DNA of 64,000 nt, from NCBI GenBank assembly GCA_963210315.1, contig OY723277.1, positions 310,001-374,000 on the forward strand, written 5' to 3'. Within the stretch, counting starts at the first letter, position 1. Each line of letters begins with the position of its first letter. The notes beneath the pieces were generated by a model that saw only the letters and a list, made by a program, of their open reading frames with translations, was not told where the DNA came from and ran no database searches. Source of the stretch: Rhynchopus euleeides. Lineage: Eukaryota > Euglenozoa > Diplonemea > Diplonemida > Diplonemidae. Of the stretch, positions 50,280 through 61,052 are shown piece after piece. Position numbers and translations under genes: made by a program.

Positions 50280-51678
50280 CTTTTCCTCAGAAGATCAAGC
50301 AACAGGAACAGCAGGGATCCCACTCAGGCTGTACAAAGTGGAGAATCGGTCGTCATAGACCAGTGATTGAGTCACCCCACATGTCGGAGCACACATGCCC
50401 CGAGTTTAATGGGTGGAAGAGAGTATGGTTTGAGGCCCCCCCGCCCCCAGGTTCCCTGCCAGTGAGGTGAGCCTGGGGGGGGGGGGGCACCAAAATTCTG
50501 GGGTGGCCCATACGCAACCTCAGGAAGATGGACACAGTCCCCACAAGGAACAGATGTCCACTACCGTGGCCTCCGGCGGCTGGGGGGCTCCGCCCTGTGG
50601 ACTCTCTTTGCATTCTCTGTACCACCTCGAAGGGTGCACCCGAGCCAAGCACCCAAGCATGGGAACTAGGCTGGAAACTGATACAGTCATTGAAATAGAT
50701 CGGGACAGCCAGGGCTCCCAGTCACCGTCATACGAAGGGACTATGCGAACTGGAGACGGCGCAAGAGCAGGTGCAGCTGTGCTGTATTCTTGAGGGCTCC
50801 CGCTACGTCAAAAACCACGCCCTCATCCAAACGTAAGGACTGAGCCAAGGCGTCAATCCCTTCGGACCTCGTCAGCGCCCCAGGAACACAGGCCCCGTCA
50901 TCGGTATTCGACGCGTGCCCCGCGCACGCCAGCCAACGACGCTCTGGTGCTGGGGATGGGGTCGAGGGGGTGGTGTGGCAGGCAGGGAAGTGCACGGGAC
51001 CAGAAAAACCATTCGACGGTCGAGCGCGCACTGGGTGTGGAGGGTACCTAAAAAACGGGTAACCCACAGGGTCCGACATCGGGTGTCGGACCCCACCGTG
51101 TGCCCATCTGGATGACTCAAGCGCCTCACACCGGGTCCCTCCCCTCCTGGTGGCCCACCGGGGTGCTATGGCCAGTTTCCACCGGTGCTGTTGCTGTGTG
51201 CACGGAATGCCGGTGAGACAGGCCGAGAATGCGACCCCTCACACCCACCCCCACCCCACCAATTGACATTCTGAACAGCAAAACGGGTAAATTTTTGCCA
51301 AGGGGGGTGTCGATTTTTTCGGTTTTTTTCCGTTTTTTCCTTTTTTTTCGTTTTTTCCGCCTGTGGGCGCTGGCTGCGACTTGGTCAAAATTCGACGAAA
51401 AAAATCCGAAAAAAAAACGGAAAACGAAAAAACGGAAAATCCCAAAATCGACACCCTGATTTTCCGTTTTTTTCCGTTTTTTTCCCAGTACCAGAAACAG
51501 GCAGGGTCGTCGTAAGACCGGCGTGCCAAGGGGGAGGTGCTCGCATTTTTTTTTTTGGGGGGGTACAGAATGGGTCGTTTTTGGACATTTGAGCCCACTG
51601 CGAGCAGTGCCGGGTCCCGGAAACGCTGTTTCAAACGCTCAAAAGGGGATGTCGTGGGCACCAGAACCCAGTAAATTT
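50280..51678. other. Left unique arm of the 10.5-kb element
   Basis: Contains the inverted copy of the GGTCTGGGGGGC repeat (50547-50600), a hairpin GGGTCCGACA/TGTCGGACCC (51070-51094), and an A/T-rich fold-back with GGTGTCGATTTTTTCGG (51306-51322) against AAAATCGACACC (51445-51456). No gene recognised. Confidence 0.45.
50547..50600 (-). repeat. Dispersed repeat 'GGTCTGGGGGGC...', copy 3 (inverted)
   Basis: Reads GGAACAGATGTCCACTACCG then TGGCCTCCGGCGGCTGGGGG on the plus strand, the complement of 17044-17105, including the GAACATCTGTTC tail. Confidence 0.65.
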
Positions 51679-54600
51679 ATCACAAATGGTCCCACCCACA
51701 AACGGGTTACCCCCTGCCTCTAGGGGTTCCCCCCACCCACAAATGGGTTACCCCCAGCCTCTAGGGGTTCCCCCCACCCACAAATGGGTTACCCCCTGCC
51801 TCTAGGGGTTCCCCCCACCCACAAATGGGTTACCCCCTACCTCTAGGGGTTCCCCCCACCCACAAATGGGTTACCCCCTGCCTCTAGGGGTTCCCCCCAC
51901 CCACTAATGGGTTACCCCCTGCCTCTAGGGGTTCCCCCCACCCACAAATGGGTTACCCCCTACCTCTAGGGGTTCCCCCCACCCACAAATGGGTTACCCC
52001 CTGCCTCTAGGGGTTCCCCCCACCCACTAATGGGTTACCCCCTACCTCTAGGGGTTCCCCCCACCCACAAATGGGTTACCCCCTGCCTCTAGGGGTTCCC
52101 CCCACCCACTAATGGGTTACCCCCTGCCTCTAGGGGTTCCCCCCAGCCACAACTGGGTTACCCCCTGCCTCTAGGGGTTCCCCCCACCCACAAATAGGTT
52201 ACCCCCTGCCTCTAGGGGTTCCCCCCAGCCGCAAATGGGTTACCCCCTGCCTCTAGGGGTTCCCCCCACCCACAAATGGGTTACCCCCTACCTCTAGGGG
52301 TTCCCCCCACCCACAAATGGGTTACCCCCTGCCTCTAGGGGTTCCCCCCACCCACAAATGGGTTACCCCCTGCCTCTAGGGGTTCCCCCCAGCCACAAAT
52401 GGGTTACCCCCTGCCTCTAGGGGTTCCCCCCACCCACTAATGGGTTACCCCCTGCCTCTAGGGGTTCCCCCCAGCCACAAATGGGTTACCCCCTGCCTCT
52501 AGGGGTTCCCCCCAGCCACAAATGGGTTACCCCCTGCCTCTAGGGGTTCCCCCCACCCACAAATGGGTTACCCCCTGCCTCTAGGGGTTCCCCCCAGCCA
52601 CAAATGGGTTACCCCCTGCCTCTAGGGGTTCCCCCCACCCACTAATGGGTTACCCCCTGCCTCTAGGGGTTCCCCCCAGCCACAAATGGGTTACCCCCTA
52701 CCTCTAGGGGTTCCCCCCACCCACAAATGGGTTACCCCCTGCCTCTAGGGGTTCGCCCCACCCACAAATGGGTTACCCCCTACCTCTAGGGGTTCCCCCC
52801 ACCCACAAATGGGTTACCCCCTGCCTCTAGGGGTTCCCCCCACCCACTAATGGGTTACCCCCTGCCTCTAGGGGTTCCCCCCACCCACAAATGGGTTACC
52901 CCCTACCTCTAGGGGTTCCCCCCACCCACAAATGGGTTACCCCCTGCCTCTAGGGGTTCCCCCCACCCACAAATGGGTTACCCCCTACCTCTAGGGGTTC
53001 CCCCCACCCACAAATGGGTTAGCCCCTGCCTCTAGGGGTTCCCCCCACCCACAAATGGGTTAGCCCCTGCCTCTAGGGGTTCCCCCCACCCACAAATGGG
53101 TTACCCCCTGCCTCTAGGGGTTCCCCCCACCCACTAATGGGTTACCCCCTGCCTCTAGGGGTTCCCCCCACCCACAAATGGGTTACCCCCTACCTCTAGG
53201 GGTTCCCCCCACCCACAAATGGGTTAGCCCCTGCCTCTAGGGGTTCCCCCCACCCACAAATGGGTTACCCCCTGCCTCTAGGGGTTCCCCCCACCCACTA
53301 ATGGGTTACCCCCTGCCTCTAGGGGTTCCCCCCACCCACTAATGGGTTACCCCCTACCTCTAGGGGTTCCCCCCACCCACAAATGGGTTACCCCCTACCT
53401 CTAGGGGTTCCCCCCACCCACTAATGGGTTACCCCCTGCCTCTAGGGGTTCCCCCCACCCACTAATGGGTTACCCCCTGCCTCTAGGGGTTCCCCCCACC
53501 CACAAATGGGTTACCCCCTGCCTCTAGGGGTTCCCCCCACCCACTAATGGGTTACCCCCTACCTCTAGGGGTTCCCCCCACCCACAAATGGGTTACCCCC
53601 TACCTCTAGGGGTTCCCCCCACCCACAAATGGGTTACCCCCTGCCTCTAGGGGTTCCCCCCACCCACTAATGGGTTACCCCCTACCTCTAGGGGTTCCCC
53701 CCACCCACTAATGGGTTACCCCCTACCTCTAGGGGTTCCCCCCACCCACAAATGGGTTACCCCCTGCCTCTAGGGGTTCCCCCCACCCACTAATGGGTTA
53801 CCCCCTGCCTCTAGGGGTTCCCCCCACCCACTAATGGGTTACCCCCTGCCTCTAGGGGTTCCCCCCACCCACAAATGGGTTACCCCCTGCCTCTAGGGGT
53901 TCCCCCCACCCACTAATGGGTTACCCCCTGCCTCTAGGGGTTCCCCCCACCCACTAATGGGTTACCCCCTACCTCTAGGGGTTCCCCCCACCCACTAATG
54001 GGTTACCCCCTACCTCTAGGGGTTCCCCCCACCCACAAATGGGTTACCCCCTACCTCTAGGGGTTCCCCCCACCCACTAATGGGTTACCCCCTGCCTCTA
54101 GGGGTTCCCCCCACCCACTAATGGGTTACCCCCTACCTCTAGGGGTTCCCCCCACCCACAAATGGGTTACCCCCTGCCTCTAGGGGTTCCCCCCACCCAC
54201 TAATGGGTTACCCCCTGCCTCTAGGGGTTCCCCCCACCCACTAATGGGTTACCCCCTACCTCTAGGGGTTCCCCCCACCCACAAATGGGTTACCCCCTGC
54301 CTCTAGGGGTTCCCCCCACCCACTAATGGGTTACCCCCTGCCTCTAGGGGTTCCCCCCACCCACTAATGGGTTACCCCCTGCCTCTAGGGGTTCCCCCCA
54401 CCCACAAATGGGTTACCCCCTGCCTCTAGGGGTTCCCCCCACCCACAAATGGGTTACCCCCTGCCTCTAGGGGTTCCCCCCACCCACAAATGGGTTACCC
54501 CCTACCTCTAGGGGTTCCCCCCACCCACTAATGGGTTACCCCCTGCCTCTAGGGGTTCCCCCCACCCACAAATGGGTTACCCCCTGCCTCTAGGGGTTCC

Positions 54601-57600
54601 CCCCACCCACTAATGGGTTACCCCCTGCCTCTAGGGGTTCCCCCCACCCACTAATGGGTTACCCCCTGCCTCTAGGGGTTCCCCCCACCCACAAATGGGT
54701 TACCCCCTACCTCTAGGGGTTCCCCCCACCCACAAATGGGTTACCCCCTGCCTCTAGGGGTTCCCCCCACCCACTAATGGGTTACCCCCTACCTCTAGGG
54801 GTTCCCCCCACCCACAAATGGGTTAGCCCCTGCCTCTAGGGGTTCCCCCCACCCACAAATGGGTTACCCCCTGCCTCTAGGGGTTCCCCCCACCCACTAA
54901 TGGGTTACCCCCTACCTCTAGGGGTTCCCCCCACCCACAAATGGGTTACCCCCTACCTCTAGGGGTTCCCCCCACCCACAAATGGGTTAGCCCCTGCCTC
55001 TAGGGGTTCCCCCCACCCACAAATGGGTTACCCCCTGCCTCTAGGGGTTCCCCCCACCCACTAATGGGTTACCCCCTACCTCTAGGGGTTCCCCCCACCC
55101 ACAAATGGGTTACCCCCTACCTCTAGGGGTTCCCCCCACCCACAAATGGGTTAGCCCCTGCCTCTAGGGGTTCCCCCCACCCACAAATGGGTTACCCCCT
55201 GCCTCTAGGGGTTCCCCCCACCCACTAATGGGTTACCCCCTGCCTCTAGGGGTTCCCCCCACCCACAAATGGGTTACCCCCTGCCTCTAGGGGTTCCCCC
55301 CACCCACTAATGGGTTACCCCCTGCCTCTAGGGGTTCCCCCCACCCACTAATGGGTTACCCCCTACCTCTAGGGGTTCCCCCCACCCACAAATGGGTTAC
55401 CCCCTACCTCTAGGGGTTCCCCCCACCCACTAATGGGTTACCCCCTACCTCTAGGGGTTCCCCCCACCCACTAATGGGTTACCCCCTGCCTCTAGGGGTT
55501 CCCCCCACCCACAAATGGGTTACCCCCTGCCTCTAGGGGTTCCCCCCACCCACTAATGGGTTACCCCCTGCCTCTAGGGGTTCCCCCCACCCACAAATGG
55601 GTTACCCCCTGCCTCTAGGGGTTCCCCCCACCCACTAATGGGTTACCCCCTACCTCTAGGGGTTCCCCCCACCCACTAATGGGTTACCCCCTGCCTCTAG
55701 GGGTTCCCCCCACCCACAAATGGGTTACCCCCTGCCTCTAGGGGTTCCCCCCACCCACTAATGGGTTACCCCCTGCCTCTAGGGGTTCCCCCCACCCACA
55801 AATGGGTTACCCCCTGCCTCTAGGGGTTCCCCCCACCCACTAATGGGTTACCCCCTGCCTCTAGGGGTTCCCCCCACCCACAAATGGGTTACCCCCTGCC
55901 TCTAGGGGTTCCCCCCACCCACTAATGGGTTACCCCCTGCCTCTAGGGGTTCCCCCCACCCACAAATGGGTTACCCCCTGCCTCTAGGGGTTCCCCCCAC
56001 CCACAAATGGGTTACCCCCTACCTCTAGGGGTTCCCCCCACCCACAAATGGGTTACCCCCTGCCTCTAGGGGTTCCCCCCACCCACTAATGGGTTACCCC
56101 CTGCCTCTAGGGGTTCCCCCCACCCACAAATGGGTTACCCCCTGCCTCTAGGGGTTCCCCCCACCCACAAATGGGTTACCCCCTACCTCTAGGGGTTCCC
56201 CCCACCCACAAATGGGTTAGCCCCTGCCTCTAGGGGTTCCCCCCACCCACAAATGGGTTACCCCCTGCCTCCAGGGGTTCCCCCCACCCACTAATGGGTT
56301 ACCCCCTGCCTCTAGGGGTTCCCCCCACCCACTAATGGGTTACCCCCTACCTCTAGGGGTTCCCCCCACCCACAAATGGGTTACCCCCTGCCTCTAGGGG
56401 TTCCCCCCACCCACTAATGGGTTACCCCCTGCCTCTAGGGGTTCCCCCCACCCACAAATGGGTTACCCCCTGCCTCTAGGGGTTCCCCCCACCCACAAAT
56501 GGGTTACCCCCTGCCTCTAGGGGTTCCCCCCACCCACTAATGGGTTACCCCCTACCTCTAGGGGTTCCCCCCACCCACAAATGGGTTACCCCCTACCTCT
56601 AGGGGTTCCCCCCACCCACAAATGGGTTAGCCCCTGCCTCTAGGGGTTCCCCCCACCCACAAATGGGTTACCCCCTGCCTCTAGGGGTTCCCCCCACCCA
56701 CTAATGGGTTACCCCCTGCCTCTAGGGGTTCCCCCCACCCACTAATGGGTTACCCCCTACCTCTAGGGGTTCCCCCCACCCACAAATGGGTTACCCCCTA
56801 CCTCTAGGGGTTCCCCCCACCCACAAATGGGTTAGCCCCTGCCTCTAGGGGTTCCCCCCACCCACAAATGGGTTACCCCCTGCCTCTAGGGGTTCCCCCC
56901 ACCCACTAATGGGTTACCCCCTGCCTCTAGGGGTTCCCCCCACCCACAAATGGGTTACCCCCTGCCTCTAGGGGTTCCCCCCACCCACTAATGGGTTACC
57001 CCCTGCCTCTAGGGGTTCCCCCCACCCACTAATGGGTTACCCCCTACCTCTAGGGGTTCCCCCCACCCACAAATGGGTTACCCCCTACCTCTAGGGGTTC
57101 CCCCCACCCACAAATGGGTTACCCCCTGCCTCTAGGGGTTCCCCCCACCCACAAATGGGTTACCCCCTGCCTCTAGGGGTTCCCCCCACCCACAAATGGG
57201 TTACCCCCTGCCTCTAGGGGTTCCCCCCACCCACTAATGGGTTACCCCCTGCCTCTAGGGGTTCCCCCCACCCACAAATGGGTTACCCCCTGCCTCTAGG
57301 GGTTCCCCCCACCCACTAATGGGTTACCCCCTGCCTCTAGGGGTTCCCCCCACCCACTAATGGGTTACCCCCTACCTCTAGGGGTTCCCCCCACCCACTA
57401 ATGGGTTACCCCCTGCCTCTAGGGGTTCCCCCCACCCACAAATGGGTTAGCCCCTGCCTCTAGGGGTTCCCCCCACCCACTAATGGGTTACCCCCTGCCT
57501 CTAGGGGTTCCCCCCACCCACAAATGGGTTACCCCCTGCCTCTAGGGGTTCCCCCCACCCACTAATGGGTTACCCCCTGCCTCTAGGGGTTCCCCCCACC

Positions 57601-60090
57601 CACAAATGGGTTACCCCCTGCCTCTAGGGGTTCCCCCCACCCACTAATGGGTTACCCCCTGCCTCTAGGGGTTCCCCCCACCCACAAATGGGTTACCCCC
57701 TGCCTCTAGGGGTTCCCCCCACCCACTAATGGGTTACCCCCTGCCTCTAGGGGTTCCCCCCACCCACTAATGGGTTACCCCCTGCCTCTAGGGGTTCCCC
57801 CCACCCACAAATGGGTTACCCCCTACCTCTAGGGGTTCCCCCCAGCCACAAATGGGTTACCCCCTACCTCTAGGGGTTCCCCCCACCCACAAATGGGTTA
57901 CCCCCTGCCTCTAGGGGTTCCCCCCACCCACTAATGGGTTACCCCCTGCCTCTAGGGGTTCCCCCCACCCACTAATGGGTTACCCCCTACCTCTAGGGGT
58001 TCCCCCCAGCCACTAATGGGTTACCCCCTACCTCTAGGGGTTCCCCCCACCCACAAATGGGTTACCCCCTGCCTCTAGGGGTTCCCCCCACCCACTAATG
58101 GGTTACCCCCTACCTCTAGGGGTTCCCCCCACCCACAAATGGGTTACCCCCTACCTCTAGGGGTTCCCCCCAGCCACAAATGGGTTACCCCCTACCTCTA
58201 GGGGTTCCCCCCACCCACTAATGGGTTACCCCCTGCCTCTAGGGGTTCCCCCCACCCACTAATGGGTTACCCCCTGCCTCTAGGGGTTCCCCCCACCCAC
58301 TAATGGGTTACCCCCTACCTCTAGGGGTTCCCCCCAGCCACAAATGGGTTACCCCCTACCTCTAGGGGTTCCCCCCACCCACAAATGGGTTACCCCCTGC
58401 CTCTAGGGGTTCCCCCCACCCACTAATGGGTTACCCCCTGCCTCTAGGGGTTCCCCCCACCCACTAATGGGTTACCCCCTACCTCTAGGGGTTCCCCCCA
58501 GCCACTAATGGGTTACCCCCTACCTCTAGGGGTTCCCCCCACCCACAAATGGGTTACCCCCTGCCTCTAGGGGTTCCCCCCAGCCACTAATGGGTTACCC
58601 CCTACCTCTAGGGGTTCCCCCCAGCCACTAATGGGTTACCCCCTACCTCTAGGGGTTCCCCCCACCCACAAATGGGTTACCCCCTACCTCTAGGGGTTCC
58701 CCCCACCCACAAATGGGTTACCCCCTGCCTCTAGGGGTTCCCCCCACCCACAAATGGGTTACCCCCTGCCTCTAGGGGTTCCCCCCACCCACAAATGGGT
58801 TACCCCCTACCTCTAGGGGTTCCCCCCACCCACTAATGGGTTACCCCCTGCCTCTAGGGGTTCCCCCCACCCACAAATGGGTTACCCCCTACCTCTAGGG
58901 GTTCCCCCCACCCACAAATGGGTTACCCCCTGCCTCTAGGGGTTCCCCCCACCCACTAATGGGTTACCCCCTACCTCTAGGGGTTCCCCCCACCCACAAA
59001 TGGGTTACCCCCTACCTCTAGGGGTTCCCCCCACCCACTAATGGGTTACCCCCTGCCTCTAGGGGTTCCCCCCACCCACAAATGGGTTACCCCCTGCCTC
59101 TAGGGGTTCCCCCCACCCACAAATGGGTTACCCCCTACCTCTAGGGGTTCCCCCCACCCACAAATGGGTTAGCCCCTGCCTCTAGGGGTTCCCCCCACCC
59201 ACAAATGGGTTACCCCCTGCCTCTAGGGGTTCCCCCCACCCACTAATGGGTTACCCCCTGCCTCTAGGGGTTCCCCCCACCCACAAATGGGTTACCCCCT
59301 ACCTCTAGGGGTTCCCCCCACCCACAAATGGGTTAGCCCCTGCCTCTAGGGGTTCCCCCCACCCACAAATGGGTTACCCCCTGCCTCTAGGGGTTCCCCC
59401 CACCCACTAATGGGTTACCCCCTGCCTCTAGGGGTTCCCCCCACCCACTAATGGGTTACCCCCTACCTCTAGGGGTTCCCCCCACCCACAAATGGGTTAC
59501 CCCCTGCCTCTAGGGGTTCCCCCCACCCACTAATGGGTTACCCCCTACCTCTAGGGGTTCCCCCCAGCCACAAATGGGTTACCCCCTGCCTCTAGGGGTT
59601 CCCCCCACCCACAAATGGGTTACCCCCTGCCTCTAGGGGTTCCCCCCACCCACTAATGGGTTACCCCCTACCTCTAGGGGTTCCCCCCAGCCACAAATGG
59701 GTTACCCCCTGCCTCTAGGGGTTCCCCCCACCCACAAATGGGTTACCCCCTGCCTCTAGGGGTTCCCCCCAGCCGCAAATGGGTTACCCCCTGCCTCTAG
59801 GGGTTCCCCCCACCCACAAATGGGTTACCCCCTGCCTCTAGGGGTTCCCCCCACCCACTAATGGGTTACCCCCTACCTCTAGGGGTTCCCCCCAGCCACA
59901 AATGGGTTACCCCCTGCCTCTAGGGGTTCCCCCCACCCACAAATGGGTTACCCCCTGCCTCTAGGGGTTCCCCCCACCCACTAATGGGTTACCCCCTACC
60001 TCTAGGGGTTCCCCCCAGCCACAAATGGGTTACCCCCTGCCTCTAGGGGTTCCCCCCACCCACAAATGGGTTACCCCCTGCCTCTAGGGT
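51679..60090. repeat. Minisatellite: ~205 tandem copies of a 41-bp unit
   Basis: The unit consists of GGGTTACCCCCTGCCTC, TAGGGGTTCCCCCC and ACCCACAAAT in order. The word TAGGGGTTCC at 51721 recurs with a 41-bp step up to 60085, a distance of 8364 bp or exactly 204 periods. Substitutions are confined to few positions: TGCC/TACC, CACAAAT/CACTAAT, ACCCAC/AGCCAC and TTACCCC/TTAGCCCC, plus rare singletons (52751, 56272). CTAG in every unit puts stop codons in all six frames every 123 bp, so nothing is translated. The first copy (51681-51720) is degenerate and the last ends in a C run. There are no unique spacers, so it is not a CRISPR array. Confidence 0.97.
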
Positions 60091-60487
60091 CCCCCCCCCC
60101 CCCCCGTCCCCACCCAAAGCTCAAGCTTCCTGGACACGCTCGTTTGAGCAATCTGGAATCTGTAGAAGGCTCGCCGTGTAGGCGGCCTTGGCTATTTTGC
60201 CGGCTTGCTGGTCTGCGGCCCAGGATGCGCCTGCAGCGCCGTGTTGTCCCACGTTCTTGAGGCACCAAGCTTGAGGATTCTCTGGCAGATATGTTCACGA
60301 TGTCATTCACGTCTCAACGGGTTCTTCGGGTGTCCCATTCAAAAAAACACCCGAAAAATATGACGACTTTGCTAAACTGGACCCAACTCCCCATACTCTT
60401 TTTTTTGCCATTTTTCAGCATTTTCCCCCGATTTTTCGATTTTTTTTTTTGAAAAAAATTATTTTTTGTCCAGAATCGACACCCCCC
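60091..60487. other. Right unique arm of the 10.5-kb element
   Basis: Contains ACTTTGCTAAACTGGACCCA and ACTCCCCATACTCTT (60365-60402), shared with 3993-4026, followed by T-rich sequence. No gene. Confidence 0.45.
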
Positions 60488-60619
60488 CAAAAGTGAATAA
60501 TCGTAACCCCTACGATTATTCACCACCGTTGAAAATTTGTAAATTTTGGGACACCCGATTTATACAGACCGCGTCGCTAAATAATCGTAGGGGTTACAAT
60601 TATTTGACCCCCCCCAGTA

Positions 60620-61052
60620 ACGAGTCTCACCCCAACAGTAAGTACGCCGCGTTGTGACCTCCACAATGGCGCCGTTTCCCGCAGGGTGGATAAGAGTGTT
60701 AGAAGATGGGTGCTGAGGGAGTGGGGTCGATTGTGAATTGCACATTTTTATTTTTTCGCATGAAAGCAGCGGCGGGTCTGCCTGCGCAAACAAAACAGTA
60801 TAAAAAAAACCGATATTTCGGCATTTGGCACTTTGTATTTTCTTCCTGTGGTGGCAGCAGAACAGTACAGGGGCTGAGCAAAGAAGATAAGGCTGTTGTT
60901 TGTGCGCCAAATCCGGAAAATTGCAGCGGGTGACAAAAATACTACAAGATACTCTTTGGCCTCTGTACTGAGTGTTGCATTGGACGCTTCCACCCAGGAC
61001 CCTTAGGACCCAAGTAAGCAAGGCCTTAGGGACGCCGCGCGAACGACCTTCC
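60620..61052. other. 3' flank of the right retroelement
   Basis: Non-coding. Unlike the left retroelement, I see no 76-bp direct repeat here. The element's 3' terminus may have been lost or lies in diverged sequence. GTCCCTAAGG and GGTCCTAAGGGTCC (minus strand, about 61003-61033) weakly resemble CCCTAGGGGTCCTAGGGG at 676-694. Confidence 0.4.

Larger units (their letters stand above)
50137..60617. mobile_element. 10.5-kb G-run inverted-repeat element carrying the 41-bp minisatellite
   Basis: Both ends read TA-CTGGGGGGGG inward: TA at 50135-50136 and, inverted, at 60618-60619. The ends then share CAAwTAATyGTAA, ~85 bp of diverged sequence, and a second palindrome, GAATAATCGTA-GGGGT-TACGATTATTC plus ACTTTTGG (50232-50268; inverted at 60488-60524). 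The total inverted repeat is ~135 bp. A further inner pair, GGGGGGTGTCGATT (51302-51315) and AATCGACACCCCCC (60475-60488), also brackets the array. No transposase ORF was found. Parts at 50280-51690 and 60091-60470 have no supported gene. Confidence 0.7.

Noticed and set aside
51679..60090. CRISPR array or telomere
   Set aside because: There are no unique spacers; every 41-bp unit is a near-copy of the next. The unit is too long and too C-rich in a fixed pattern for a simple telomere, and the array is internal.
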